A DNA stretch of 64,000 bases. It comes from Mycobacterium sp. WUMAC-067. GTDB lineage: Bacteria; Actinomycetota; Actinomycetes; Mycobacteriales; Mycobacteriaceae. Below the pieces are notes generated by a model. The model did no database searches. It saw only the letters and a list, made by a program, of their open reading frames with translations, and was not told where the DNA came from. Position numbers and translations under genes: made by a program. Within the stretch, counting starts at the first letter, position 1. The number at the start of each line of letters is the position of its first letter. Shown here one piece after another: positions 15,095 through 25,685 of this stretch. Location: NCBI RefSeq assembly GCF_020217485.1, contig NZ_JAEKMI010000001.1, forward strand, positions 62,001 to 126,000, given 5' to 3'.

Positions 15095-16624
15095 GTGCTC
15101 CTCCTCGACGTGGCTAAGGCGTCAACCGACGTCGGAAGCACGTCGTCGCGGCTGAGAAAAGTCGCCCATATCGCCGACCTGCTGGCGCGGGCCGCACCCG
15201 ATGCCGCCCTGGTCGCGATTGTCGTGTCCTGGCTGTCCGGCGAGTTGCGGCAACGCCAGATCGGGGTCGGTTGGGCGGCGTTGCGTTCGCGCCCGCCGCC
15301 GGCCGGTATCGCCACGCTGACCGTGTGCGGCGTCGACGCCACCTTCTCCGAGATCGGCGTCGTGTCCGGCAAGGGCGCGCAGGCCCGCCGGGCCGCGCTC
15401 CTGGCCGCGTTGTTCGCCGCCGCCACCGAAACCGAGCAGACGTTCCTGCTGCGGCTGCTCGGCGGCGAACTGCGCCAGGGCGCGCTGGCCGGAATCATGG
15501 CCGACGCCGTGGCCAAGGCCGCCGGGCTCCCCGCCCCCGCGGTGCAGCGGGCCGCGATGCTGGGCGGCGACCTGCCCGCGGTCGCCGCGGCGGCCCTGTC
15601 CGGCGAACCCGCCGCCTTGGAGGCCTTCACCCTGCGGGTCGGCCGGCCGGTCGGCCCCATGCTGGCGCAGACCACGCCGAGCGTGGCCGAGGCGATCGAA
15701 CGCCACGGCGGGCGGGCGATTTTCGAAGCCAAGCTGGACGGGGCGCGAGTACAGATTCACCGCGCGGGCGACCAGGTCACCGTCTACACCCGAAGCCTCG
15801 ACGATGTCACCGCCCGGCTTCCCGAGGTGGTAGAGGCGACGCTGGTGCTGCCGGTGGACGACCTCATCGCCGACGGCGAGGCGATCGCGCTGCGGCCGGA
15901 CAACCGGCCGCAGCGCTTCCAGGTCACCGCCTCTCGGTTCGGCCGCTCGGTCGATGTCGCCGCGGCCGTTGCCGCGCAACCACTTTCGGTGTTCTTTTTC
16001 GACATCCTGCACCGCGACGGCGTTGACCTGCTCGACGCGCCGACCACCGACCGGCTGGCCGCCCTCGACGCGCTGGTGCCGCCCGCGCAGCGGGTCGATC
16101 GGCTGCTCACTTCCGACCCCGTGGAGGCGGGCGCCTTCCTGGACGCGACGCTGGCCGCCGGCCACGAAGGCGTGATGGCCAAGGCGCCGGACGCTCCGTA
16201 TCAGGCCGGTCGCCGCGGGGCGGGCTGGCTGAAGGTCAAGCCGGTGCACACCCTGGACCTGGTGGTGCTCGCCGTGGAGTGGGGGTCGGGGCGCCGCCGC
16301 GGCAAGCTCTCCAATATCCATCTGGGCGCCCGCGACCCGGCCACGGGCGAATTCATCATGGTGGGAAAGACTTTCAAGGGCATGACCGACGCCATGCTGG
16401 ACTGGCAGACGACCCGGTTCAGCGAACTGGCGATCGGCGGGACGGACGGCTACGTCGTGCACGTAAGACCCGAGCAGGTGGTCGAGGTGGCCATGGACGG
16501 CGTGCAGAAATCGTCGCGCTACCCCGGTGGGCTGGCGCTGCGGTTCGCCCGCGTGGTGCGGTACCGCGACGACAAGGGCCCCGCCGAGGCCGACACCATC
16601 GACGCCGTGCGCGCGCTGTACTAG
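15095..16624 (+). CDS. ligB: ATP-dependent DNA ligase LigB
   Basis: A 509-residue ATP-dependent DNA ligase. An N-terminal DNA-binding domain (1-205) leads to the nucleotidyltransferase core with the adenylated lysine motif FEAKLDGAR (Lys ~214), then [26 protein letters not shown] and an OB domain. Such non-essential ligases accompany the NAD-dependent LigA in mycobacteria. GTG at 15095 gives the expected LLLDVA...TSSRL N-terminus; an upstream ATG at 15065 is open but less family-like. Matches Rv3062. Confidence 0.93.
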   Translation: MLLLDVAKASTDVGSTSSRLRKVAHIADLLARAAPDAALVAIVVSWLSGELRQRQIGVGWAALRSRPPPAGIATLTVCGVDATFSEIGVVSGKGAQARRAALLAALFAAATETEQTFLLRLLGGELRQGALAGIMADAVAKAAGLPAPAVQRAAMLGGDLPAVAAAALSGEPAALEAFTLRVGRPVGPMLAQTTPSVAEAIERHGGRAIFEAKLDGARVQIHRAGDQVTVYTRSLDDVTARLPEVVEATLVLPVDDLIADGEAIALRPDNRPQRFQVTASRFGRSVDVAAAVAAQPLSVFFFDILHRDGVDLLDAPTTDRLAALDALVPPAQRVDRLLTSDPVEAGAFLDATLAAGHEGVMAKAPDAPYQAGRRGAGWLKVKPVHTLDLVVLAVEWGSGRRRGKLSNIHLGARDPATGEFIMVGKTFKGMTDAMLDWQTTRFSELAIGGTDGYVVHVRPEQVVEVAMDGVQKSSRYPGGLALRFARVVRYRDDKGPAEADTIDAVRALY

Positions 16625-16694
16625 ATCACGGGCGCCGGACGCGCCGAACGAAAAGGTCGTGCCCAAGCCCGCGGCGCGGTTCTAAACTTGCGCG

Positions 16695-18221
16695 ATGAGA
16701 GTCGGCATCGACTTTGGCACCACCCACACCGTCGTCGCGGCCGTCGACCGAGGCAACTATCCCGTCGTCTCCTTCGACGGCGTGGACGCGTGGCCGTCGA
16801 TCATCGCGGCAAATGCCGACGGCGAGTTGCGCTACGGCGCCGACGCCGCCGCCGTCCGGCACGATCCGGGGTGGTCGGTGCTGCGCTCGTTCAAGCGTCT
16901 GCTCAACGACGCCGGCCCGCAGACCGAGGTCAACCTGGCCGGCCGCGACTACCGCCTCGCCGATCTGCTCACCGGCTTCCTGGCCCAACTCAAAACCGAC
17001 CTGCAGCGGCACTCCAACGCCACCCTGTCCACCGGCGAACCGATCGAAGCCGCGATCAGCGTGCCGGCCAACGCCTCGAGCGCCCAGCGCCTCCTCACCC
17101 TGGATGCCTACGTCGCCGCGGGCTTCCGCGTCGTCGCCCTGCTCAACGAGCCGTCCGCGGCCAGCCTGGAATACGCCCATCGGTACCGCTCCACCATCAC
17201 CGCCAAACGCGAACACGTCCTCATCTACGACCTCGGCGGCGGCACGTTCGACGCCTCGCTGCTCAAGATGACCGGGCACGCGAACGAGGTCGTCATCAGC
17301 GAGGGCATCCAGCGCCTGGGCGGTGACGACTTCGACGAGGCGATCGTCGAGCTGGTGCTGGCCGGCGCCGGCCTGCCCAGCATCGACGCCGCCACACGCG
17401 ACCTGCTCGCCGAGGAATGCGCCACCCGCAAGGAGGCGGTCGGGCCGCAGACGCGACGCTTCCTGGTGGACCTCTCCCCCGTCGATCGTCCCCCGTTCTC
17501 CTGCCCCATCGACGACGTCTACACGGTGTGTGCGCCGCTGGTCGATCAGACGATGGAGCTGCTCGACCGGGTCCTGCGTGACCCGGCCGGCGGCCGCAAG
17601 GACGTGGACCTCTCGGAGGTGGCGGGCATCTACGTCGTCGGGGGCGCGGGCGGTTTCCCGCTGGTGTCGCGGATGCTGCGCAACACTTTCGGCGAGAAGC
17701 GGGTCAAGCGCTCCCCGCACCCCTTCGCCGCCACGGCCATCGGCCTTGCCGTCTTCCTCGACAAGGAATCGGGTTTCGCGCTCTCCGAACGCTTTTCGAG
17801 AAACTTCGGCGTCTTCCGGGAGGCCGAAGCCGGCGCCGGGGTCGTCTTCGACCCGATCGTGTCCAAGGACGTCTCGCTCCCGGACGACGGCCGATCCCCG
17901 CTGGTGGTGAAGCGCAGATATCGCGCGGCGCACAACATCGGGCACTTCCGGTTCGTGGAATGCAGCCGCCTGGTCAACGGGCGGCCCGACGGCGACGTCA
18001 CGCCGTATGACCCGGTGCTGTTTCCGTTCGACCCGGCCCTGCGCGACCGGGACGACCTTGGGCGTCAGCCGGTCGGCCGCTGGTCGGAGGGGCGGGACGG
18101 CCCCGACGTCGAGGAGCGCTACGTCATCGCCCCCAGCGGGGCGGTGGAAGTGACGCTGACGACGCACCCGGCCGGGTTCGAGCGCACCTTCCGCCTGGAG
18201 CGGTGCGCGTCGGCGAGTTGA
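16695..18221 (+). CDS. Short Hsp70-family ATPase
   Basis: A 508-residue Hsp70-like chaperone/ATPase. The nucleotide-binding domain is intact (GIDFGTTHT phosphate 1, LNEPSAASLEYA, DLGGGTFDAS phosphate 2, VVGGAGGFPLV adenosine motif). After ~residue 380 only a shortened, divergent C-terminus remains, so the helical lid of DnaK (about 620 residues) is missing. The stop codon overlaps the start of the nitroreductase gene (TGATG), implying coupling. Client or function unknown. Confidence 0.85.
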   Translation: MRVGIDFGTTHTVVAAVDRGNYPVVSFDGVDAWPSIIAANADGELRYGADAAAVRHDPGWSVLRSFKRLLNDAGPQTEVNLAGRDYRLADLLTGFLAQLKTDLQRHSNATLSTGEPIEAAISVPANASSAQRLLTLDAYVAAGFRVVALLNEPSAASLEYAHRYRSTITAKREHVLIYDLGGGTFDASLLKMTGHANEVVISEGIQRLGGDDFDEAIVELVLAGAGLPSIDAATRDLLAEECATRKEAVGPQTRRFLVDLSPVDRPPFSCPIDDVYTVCAPLVDQTMELLDRVLRDPAGGRKDVDLSEVAGIYVVGGAGGFPLVSRMLRNTFGEKRVKRSPHPFAATAIGLAVFLDKESGFALSERFSRNFGVFREAEAGAGVVFDPIVSKDVSLPDDGRSPLVVKRRYRAAHNIGHFRFVECSRLVNGRPDGDVTPYDPVLFPFDPALRDRDDLGRQPVGRWSEGRDGPDVEERYVIAPSGAVEVTLTTHPAGFERTFRLERCASAS

Positions 18222-18898
18222 TGAGCCACCCCGGCATGCACCTGTACGACGTGATGCGAACGACGTTCGCCGCAAGGGAATTCACCGACGATCCGCTGCC
18301 CGACGAGGTGCTGGAGCGCATCTTCGACAACGCCCGCTTCGCTCCCAGCGGCGGCAACCGGCAGGGCGCCCACGTCACCGTGGTCCGCGACGCAGCGGTG
18401 CGGCGCCGGCTGGCCGAACTCGGGATGCCCGCCGCACGCCGTTACTTCGCGCAGCTGCAGGCGGGGGAAAACCCCTGGAACTCAATCCATCCCAGCGGGG
18501 TGCCGCAAGACGTCATCGACGAGACGCAGATCCCCGACACGTTCGTCGCGCCGATCGCGAAAGCGCCTGTAGTCCTGGTGGTTTCGGTGGATCTGTCCGT
18601 CGTCGCCGCCCTCGATCAAGGCCTGGACCGCGTGGGCATCGCCGGCGGGGCCTCGGTTTATCCCCTGATTTGGAACATCTTGCTCGCCGCGCGCAGCGAG
18701 GGCTACGGCGGCACCATCACGACGATGGCCATCGCGGCCGAAGACGACGTCCGCGGGCTGCTGGGGATCCCCGATCAACACGCGGTCGCGGCGGTGGTGC
18801 CGCTCGGCAAACCGGTGCGGCAGCTGAGGAAGCTGCGGCGCCGGCCGGTCGCGGAGTTCATCACCCGTGATCGATTCGACGGCCCGCCGTTCGGCTGA
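18221..18898 (+). CDS. Nitroreductase-family protein
   Basis: A 225-residue FMN-dependent nitroreductase. The N-terminal RTTFAAREFTDDPLPDEVLERIFDNARFAPSGGNRQ is the family FMN-binding start, and a GYGGTITTMAI segment and LGKPV end are typical. ATG at 18221 overlaps the Hsp70 stop. It is convergent with an F420-dependent gene (gap 3 bp). Substrate unknown. Confidence 0.88.
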   Translation: MSHPGMHLYDVMRTTFAAREFTDDPLPDEVLERIFDNARFAPSGGNRQGAHVTVVRDAAVRRRLAELGMPAARRYFAQLQAGENPWNSIHPSGVPQDVIDETQIPDTFVAPIAKAPVVLVVSVDLSVVAALDQGLDRVGIAGGASVYPLIWNILLAARSEGYGGTITTMAIAAEDDVRGLLGIPDQHAVAAVVPLGKPVRQLRKLRRRPVAEFITRDRFDGPPFG

Positions 18899-18901
18899 GG
18901 T

Positions 18902-19867
18902 TTAGCCGGTTTCGCCGCGCAGCTCGGGCAACACGGCTTGCTGCCATGCCGCGAAGAACCCGTCCATGTCGGGGCCGATCTGCTGCACGTAGATCTCGTC
19001 GATGTCGGCGTCGATGTACTGGCGCACCTGCGCGATGTGCTTCTCGGGATCCGGGCCGCAGGCGACGCTCTCGGCGACCGTCTCCGGTGGCACCAGCGAC
19101 ATGAGGGCGGCAAAATCCTTGGGCCGCGGCAGGATCTGGGAGGTCTGGCCGGGCAACCCCTCATTGCCCCACAACCGATGCGCCGTCTTCAGCGCGGCAT
19201 CGGGGTCATGATCCCAGCAGACCTTGGTGCCCGCCTGCACCGGCTTGTCGCCGCCGCCGGCCTCCCGGAATTGCTTGACCAGCTCGCCGTCGGGCATGGC
19301 GATGCTGTACCCGTCGCCGATGCGCGCGGCCAGCTCCACGGCCTGGGGCCCGAACGCGGAGACGTAGATCGGTACCGGCTGCTCGGGCCTCGTATAGACC
19401 CGCGCTTCCTGCACCTCGTAATGCTTTCCGTGGTGACTCACCTCGCCACCCTGGTGCAGCTTGCGGATGACGTCGACCGCCTCCTCCAGCATCTCGAGGC
19501 GCACACCGGCGGACGGCCATGGATCGCCCAGAATGTGCTCGTTGAGGGCCTCACCGCTGCCCACTCCCAGCACGAAGCGCCCTTCGAGTTGCACCGCCGC
19601 GGTCGCCGACGCCTGCGCAATGATCGCCGGGTGGATCCGCACGGTCGGGCAGGTGACGGCGGTGCTGACGGGAAGCGACGTCGCCTCCGACAGGGCACCG
19701 ATCACTCCCCACACGAACGGGCTTTGGCCCTGCTCGTCGTTCCAGGGGTGATAGTGGTCAGAGATCCACAGCGCGTCGAAGCCGGCGTCCTCGGCACGCT
19801 TGGCCTGGTCGATGAGCTCCTTGGGGCCGAATTGCTCGCAGCTGAGAAAGTATCCGATCGTGGTCAT
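18902..19867 (-). CDS. F420-dependent LLM-class oxidoreductase (G6PD-like subfamily)
   Basis: A 321-residue luciferase-like TIM barrel of the subfamily that includes F420-dependent glucose-6-phosphate dehydrogenase. Visible hallmarks are WISDHYHPWNDEQGQSPFVW, TCPTVRIHPAIIAQA, GRFVLGVGSGEALNEHI and YVSAFGP. It probably transfers hydride to or from coenzyme F420. Substrate unknown; key sugar-phosphate residues were not verified. Confidence 0.87.
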   Translation of the reverse strand: MTTIGYFLSCEQFGPKELIDQAKRAEDAGFDALWISDHYHPWNDEQGQSPFVWGVIGALSEATSLPVSTAVTCPTVRIHPAIIAQASATAAVQLEGRFVLGVGSGEALNEHILGDPWPSAGVRLEMLEEAVDVIRKLHQGGEVSHHGKHYEVQEARVYTRPEQPVPIYVSAFGPQAVELAARIGDGYSIAMPDGELVKQFREAGGGDKPVQAGTKVCWDHDPDAALKTAHRLWGNEGLPGQTSQILPRPKDFAALMSLVPPETVAESVACGPDPEKHIAQVRQYIDADIDEIYVQQIGPDMDGFFAAWQQAVLPELRGETG

Positions 19868-20046
19868 GGCGCCCGGCTACCCGCTAAACGCCCGCTTATG
19901 CACGCCGATGCGTCGCGTCGCGAATAGCGCCGCGGCCCAAGGGCTTTACGCTCGCGGCGGCGCTGGCGCAACATCCGCCTCTTGGTCACGCCCCGCCACG
20001 ACAGTGCCGATTGCCCGCGCCCTCGCGAAAATAGCTTCGCCAATTC

Positions 20047-20063
20047 GGAGAAGGTGGTTCTCC
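20047..20063. promoter_or_regulatory. Inverted repeat upstream of the acyl-CoA operon
   Basis: GGAGAA-GGTGG-TTCTCC lies in the 260-bp region between the divergent F420 enzyme and the thiolase gene, about 65 bp before the thiolase start. Candidate operator; nothing else recognisable was seen in this gap. Confidence 0.35.
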
Positions 20064-20127
20064 ACACCCGAGAGACGAATTACGATCGCTGGTGACCTGA
20101 GCCGACCCACGACGATCGGAGTCCGCC

Positions 20128-21348
<1,221 letters not shown>

Positions 21349-21350
21349 CC

Positions 21351-22127
21351 ATGCCCGCCACGCTGGAACTCGACCGGCCCGCCGACGGTGTCGCCGTCCT
21401 GCGTCTGAATCGCCCGCAGCGGCTCAACGCCATCAACGAGGCGATGCAGACCGAATTGCGTGCTCTCCTCGCGGATTTGGCCGGCGACGCCGCGGTGCGC
21501 GCCGTGGTGCTGACCGGCGCCGGACGCGGGTTTTGCGCGGGCATCGACGTGCGCGACTTCGGGCCGTCGATGCCCGAGGCCACCGCGCCGGCGCTGGAGC
21601 GGATGCGCTTCCAGGAGAGGATGGCCGCCCTCGCCGAGGCGGTGCGTGCCGTGCCGCAGCCCGTCATCGCCGCCGTCAACGGGCCCTGTGTCGGTGCGGG
21701 CCTGGCGCTGTGCCTGGCCGCGGACATCCGAATCTGCTCGGCCGCCGCTACTTTCGGCAATGCCGCGATCCTGCTGGGGCTCTCGGGCGCCGAGATGGGC
21801 ATGAGCTATCACCTGCCGCGCATCGTCGGCACCAGCGTGGCCGCCGATTGGATGCTCACCGGCCGCACGGTGTCGGCCGCCGAAGCCGATCGGCGCGGGC
21901 TGGTCAGCGAGGTCGTCGAGCCAAACGCACTGGCCGGCCGCGCGGTGGAGTTGGCCTCGTTGATCGCAGGCCACGCCCCGCTCGGAGCGCAACTGACCAA
22001 GCGAGCCCTGCAGGTCAACACCGACGCCGCGAGCTTCGAGTCGGCGCTGGAACTGGAGAACCGCAATCAGGTGATCACTCACGCGACCGACGAGGCGGCC
22101 GAACGCCGCAAGAAGTGGTCCTCATGA
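21351..22127 (+). CDS. Enoyl-CoA hydratase/isomerase
   Basis: A 258-residue crotonase-fold protein with oxyanion-hole segments GAGRGFCAGIDVRDF and NGPCVGAGLALCLAADIRI, and GLSGAEMGMSYHLPRIVG. Position ~112 (catalytic Glu in hydratases) lies in AVNGPCVGAG, and the second Glu position reads SGAEMG. It starts two bases after the thiolase stop (or overlaps from GTG 21345) and overlaps the next start by ATGA. It probably hydrates an enoyl-CoA made by the operon's dehydrogenase. Confidence 0.9.
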   Translation: MPATLELDRPADGVAVLRLNRPQRLNAINEAMQTELRALLADLAGDAAVRAVVLTGAGRGFCAGIDVRDFGPSMPEATAPALERMRFQERMAALAEAVRAVPQPVIAAVNGPCVGAGLALCLAADIRICSAAATFGNAAILLGLSGAEMGMSYHLPRIVGTSVAADWMLTGRTVSAAEADRRGLVSEVVEPNALAGRAVELASLIAGHAPLGAQLTKRALQVNTDAASFESALELENRNQVITHATDEAAERRKKWSS

Positions 22128-23269
22128 CCGGACCCCTGCGCGGCGTCCGCATCGTCATGATGGGCGGTCTGGGGCCGGCACCGTTTTGCGGAATGCTGTT
22201 GGGCGACTTGGGCGCCGACGTCATCCGCGTCGACGCCCTGGCCGGCGTCGACGGCCCGCTGCCGATCGACTACACGGTCCGCCGCGGCCAGCGGTCACTG
22301 GCCGCCGACGTGAAGGATCCCCGTGGCCGGGACCTGGTTCACCGTTTGGCCGCCGGCGCCGACGCCTTCGTCGACGTGTACCGCCCGGGAGTGGCCGAAC
22401 GCCTGGGCATCGGGCCGGACGCGCTGACCGAGCGCAACCCGCGCCTGGTCTACGCCCGCATGACCGGGTACGGGCAAGACGGCCCGCTGGCCGGTCACGC
22501 CGGTCACGACATCAACTACCTGGCCCTCACGGGCGCGTTGCACGCCATCGGCACCGCCGAATCGCCGGTCCCGCCGCTGAATCTGATCGGCGACTATGGC
22601 GGCGGCGGAATGCTTTTGGCGGTCGGCTTGCTCAGCGCGATCCTCGAGGCGCGCGAGTCCGGTGTGGGTCAGGTGCTCGACGTGGCGATGGTCGACGGCG
22701 TGGCGGCGCTGTTGGCGCCCTACTTCGGCATGCTGCCGGCCGGCACCTGGCGCGACGAACGCGAAGCCAACCTGCTCGACGGCGCCGCGCACTTCTACGG
22801 CGTCTACGCCACGGCCGACGGCGGTCACGTCGCCGTCGGCGCCATGGAGCCGAAGTTCTACGCCGAACTGTGCGATCGCCTCGGCGTCACCGTGCCCCAT
22901 GACGACGACGCGCCGGCCGCCTGGGCCGCGCACCGCGCCACGCTGGCCGCCCGTTTCGCCGAGAAACCCCGCGACGAGTGGGAGCGGATCCTCGACACGC
23001 CGGGATGCTGTGCAACGCCGGTGCTTTCGCTGTCCGAGGCGCCGCGGCATCCGCACCACGTCGCGCGGCAGACCTTCGTCGAACTCGACGGCATCACCCA
23101 GCCCGCCCCGGCGCCGCGCTTCTCCCGCACGCGCCCGGCTACGCCGTCGGCCCCCGCGCTGCCGGGCGACCATACGCAAGCGCTGCTGCGCGAGGCCGGA
23201 TTGGACACGCACACCATCGCCGAACTCGTCGACTCCGGCGTGGTGGCACAGAGCAAGAGGAGACGCTGA
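22124..23269 (+). CDS. CoA-transferase family III (CaiB/AMACR-like)
   Basis: A 381-residue formyl-CoA transferase/alpha-methylacyl-CoA racemase family protein. It has LLGDLGADVIRVD, DVYRPGVAERLGIG, and GHDINYLALTGAL, whose Asp is the catalytic residue of the family. In an operon with thiolase, hydratase and dehydrogenase it could be a racemase for 2-methyl-branched acyl-CoAs, or load CoA on the substrate. The ATG overlaps the upstream stop; it abuts the dehydrogenase. Confidence 0.88.
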   Translation: MTGPLRGVRIVMMGGLGPAPFCGMLLGDLGADVIRVDALAGVDGPLPIDYTVRRGQRSLAADVKDPRGRDLVHRLAAGADAFVDVYRPGVAERLGIGPDALTERNPRLVYARMTGYGQDGPLAGHAGHDINYLALTGALHAIGTAESPVPPLNLIGDYGGGGMLLAVGLLSAILEARESGVGQVLDVAMVDGVAALLAPYFGMLPAGTWRDEREANLLDGAAHFYGVYATADGGHVAVGAMEPKFYAELCDRLGVTVPHDDDAPAAWAAHRATLAARFAEKPRDEWERILDTPGCCATPVLSLSEAPRHPHHVARQTFVELDGITQPAPAPRFSRTRPATPSAPALPGDHTQALLREAGLDTHTIAELVDSGVVAQSKRRR

Positions 23270-24565
23270 ATGTCGTGGGACTTCTCCACCGACCCGGAAT
23301 GGGCCGAGCAACTGGAATGGGTCGAAGGCTTCGTCCGTGAAGAATGCGAGCCGATCGACCTGATTGTCAAGGAGTCTCACGACCTGGGCGATCCGGTGCG
23401 CCAGGCGCTGATCCCGCCGCTGCAGGAGATCGTCAAGGAGCGCGGGCTGTGGGCCACGCACCTCGGCCCGCACCTGGGCGGTCCGGGCTACGGCCAGGTG
23501 AAACTCGCGCTGCTCAACGAGATTCTCGGGCGTTCGGAATGCGCGCCGATCGTCTTCGGCTCACAAGCGCCCGACTCCGGCAACAGCGAAATCCTGGCGC
23601 ACTACGGCACACCCGAGCTCAAGGCGCGCTACCTCGAGCCGCTGCTGGACAACCGCATCATTTCCTGTTTCTCGATGACCGAGCCGCAGGGCGGCGCCGA
23701 CCCGAAGGTGTTTCGCACCACCGCGGTGCAAGACGGTGATCACTGGATCATCAACGGGGAGAAGTGGTTCTCGTCGTTCGCCTCCATGGCGTCATTCCTC
23801 ATCGTGATGGCGATGACCGACCCCGACGCGCCGCCGTACGAGCGCTACTCGATGTTCGTCGTTCCCGGAGACACCCCCGGCATCAACGTGCTGCGCGACG
23901 TGGGACTGGGCTACCAGCCCCCGGGCGGCGGACGCGAGGGTTATGTTCGTTACGAAAACGTGCGCGTCCCAGCCGATCACATGTTGGGCCCGCGCGGCGG
24001 GGCCTTCGTCGTCGCGCAGACCCGCCTGGGCGGCGGGCGCATTCACCACGCGATGCGCACCGTGGGGTTGGTCCGCCGCATCTTCGACATGATCTGCGAG
24101 CGCGCGGCGTCGCGCTACACCCAGGGCGAGGTGCTGGCCAACAAGCAACTCGTGCAGGAGATGGTCGCGGACTCGTGGATGGAGATCGAGGCCTTCCGGC
24201 TGCTGACCCTGCAAACCGCTTGGAAGATCGATCAATTCAACGACTACAAGGCCGTCCGGGCCGACATCTCGGCGGTCAAGGCGATGATGCAGAAGGTGCT
24301 GCACGACGTCTCCTCGCGGGCGCTCCAGTTGCACGGGTCGCTGGGCACCACCCACGAGATGCCCTTCGTGCAGTACCTGGTGGAGTCGTTCGTGCTCGGG
24401 CTGGCCGACGGTCCGACCGAGGTGCACAAGGTCACGCTGGCCCGGCTGTTGCTGAAGGACCGCAAGCCCGCGCCCGACCTGTTTCCCTCCGAGCATTTGC
24501 TGCGGCTGCGCGCGGCGGCGGAGGCGAAGTTCGCCGACAAGCTAGCGGGTATCCCCCGCGGCTAA
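23270..24565 (+). CDS. Acyl-CoA dehydrogenase
   Basis: A 431-residue acyl-CoA dehydrogenase of the larger ACAD10/11-like group. Features are MTEPQGGADPKVFRTTAV, GEKWFSSFA, GGRIHHAMRTVG (Arg of the FAD site), QLHGSLGTTHEMP and GLADGPTEVHKVTLAR. It starts directly at the stop of the CoA-transferase gene with an AGGAGA site. Last gene of the operon; its end overlaps the convergent MspA gene by 4 bp. Confidence 0.9.
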   Translation: MSWDFSTDPEWAEQLEWVEGFVREECEPIDLIVKESHDLGDPVRQALIPPLQEIVKERGLWATHLGPHLGGPGYGQVKLALLNEILGRSECAPIVFGSQAPDSGNSEILAHYGTPELKARYLEPLLDNRIISCFSMTEPQGGADPKVFRTTAVQDGDHWIINGEKWFSSFASMASFLIVMAMTDPDAPPYERYSMFVVPGDTPGINVLRDVGLGYQPPGGGREGYVRYENVRVPADHMLGPRGGAFVVAQTRLGGGRIHHAMRTVGLVRRIFDMICERAASRYTQGEVLANKQLVQEMVADSWMEIEAFRLLTLQTAWKIDQFNDYKAVRADISAVKAMMQKVLHDVSSRALQLHGSLGTTHEMPFVQYLVESFVLGLADGPTEVHKVTLARLLLKDRKPAPDLFPSEHLLRLRAAAEAKFADKLAGIPRG

Positions 24566-25269
24566 ACCGCTTTCGTGACGCCCACGTAGGACAGCACCAC
24601 GTCGGAGAGGTCGGTCTGGCGGGTCAACACCGCATAGGAGCGGATGAACGACTGGCCCACACAGCCGTCGATCTTGACGTGGAAATTGCTGATCATCACC
24701 CAGGGATTCGCGCCCCTGAACTGCTTCTTGATCACCGGCACCACGATCACCAGCCCGGGCTTGAGTCCCACGCTCATCGCGCCGTTGATGGGCGTCGAGA
24801 CGAATGGCAGCAGGGCCGGCAGCGTGCCGGTGGTGTCGAAGGTCGGGGTGACACCCGGGATGATGCCGGCGCCGCCCTCCATGATCACACCGTTGGAGGT
24901 GCTCATGTCGATCCCGCAGCCGATCTGGTAGCCCACCTCGAGGACGCCGTGGGGCTCTTCGGATCCTCCTCTGAGCGAACCGACGAAGATGCCACCGGAC
25001 ACGTATTCGCGCGACGAGATCGCGGTGGTCAACGGTGCCACGGGAACCTGCATTTCGTCCCGTGCGCCCACTCCCAGGGTCCACCCGTCAGGGGTGTTGA
25101 GGATCGCGGGGGGATTCGAGGGCACCACGCCCCCGCCCGGGGCCGCCGCGTCGGGAGGAGCGGGGCCCAGTTGGGGTTCGGAATCGGCCGCGGGCGCCGC
25201 GATCACCGAGATGGCGAGGCAAACGGCGATAGCCATGGCACGACGGACGACGCTGGCTACCGGCCTCAC
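24562..25269 (-). CDS. MspA-family porin
   Basis: A predicted secreted outer-membrane channel of the MspA family, 235 residues from GTG 25269. A signal peptide (VVRRAMAIAVCLAISVIAAPAAD) precedes the mature part with DGWTLGVGARDEMQ, YQIGCGIDMSTSNG, PGVTPTF, a long SVGLKPGLVIVVPVIKKQF strand and HVKIDGCVGQSFIRSYAVL. These match the MspA goblet and its two cysteines. Alternative starts are TTG 25323 and ATG 25236. Such porins are typical of fast growers and some slow growers, and absent from M. tuberculosis as far as I know. Confidence 0.87.
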   Translation of the reverse strand: MRPVASVVRRAMAIAVCLAISVIAAPAADSEPQLGPAPPDAAAPGGGVVPSNPPAILNTPDGWTLGVGARDEMQVPVAPLTTAISSREYVSGGIFVGSLRGGSEEPHGVLEVGYQIGCGIDMSTSNGVIMEGGAGIIPGVTPTFDTTGTLPALLPFVSTPINGAMSVGLKPGLVIVVPVIKKQFRGANPWVMISNFHVKIDGCVGQSFIRSYAVLTRQTDLSDVVLSYVGVTKAV

Positions 25270-25421
25270 GGACGAAACCGTACGCAGGGTCCGGTTCGGG
25301 ACACGAAATTTGCTGGCCGGCAATCCACATTTGTTGCTCGTTCGTGACTGTTATGCAATGTAGAATCGGCAGTAGCGTCTCGACAATCTCCAGTATTCGC
25401 CTGAATGACGGAGAGGTGGCG

Positions 25422-25673
25422 ATGATTTCTCGCAGGTGCGCTCGCCTACTGGTCGCGGGTTCAATGACCCTTGCAGCGTTGACCGGCGGCACCGGCACGG
25501 CGCTCGCTTCTCCGGACCCCGGCCAGCAGCCCGACATCCCGGCGATCGACGAATGGCCGATCCAGTTCCCGACCACGTTGACGAACCCGTTCGACGATGA
25601 TGAAAACGAACTGTCGACCACCGGCGGCGGTGTCGGAATGGTCTGCCAAAATCTCGGGGCCCACTGCGGCTGA
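25422..25673 (+). CDS. Small secreted protein
   Basis: An 83-residue predicted exported protein. An Arg-rich n-region, a hydrophobic core and a LASPDPG cleavage area (residues ~25-32) precede a mature peptide of ~53 residues that is Pro/Asp-rich and ends VGMVCQNLGAHCG with two Cys. ATG 25422 follows a GGAGAGG site. It diverges from the MspA porin gene. Function unknown. Confidence 0.75.
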   Translation: MISRRCARLLVAGSMTLAALTGGTGTALASPDPGQQPDIPAIDEWPIQFPTTLTNPFDDDENELSTTGGGVGMVCQNLGAHCG

Positions 25674-25685
25674 TCAGCTACCCCG

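Noticed and set aside
22295-23473. 392-codon minus-strand frame
   Set aside because: Antisense to the CoA-transferase and dehydrogenase genes, which have clear motifs; composition is typical of shadows.
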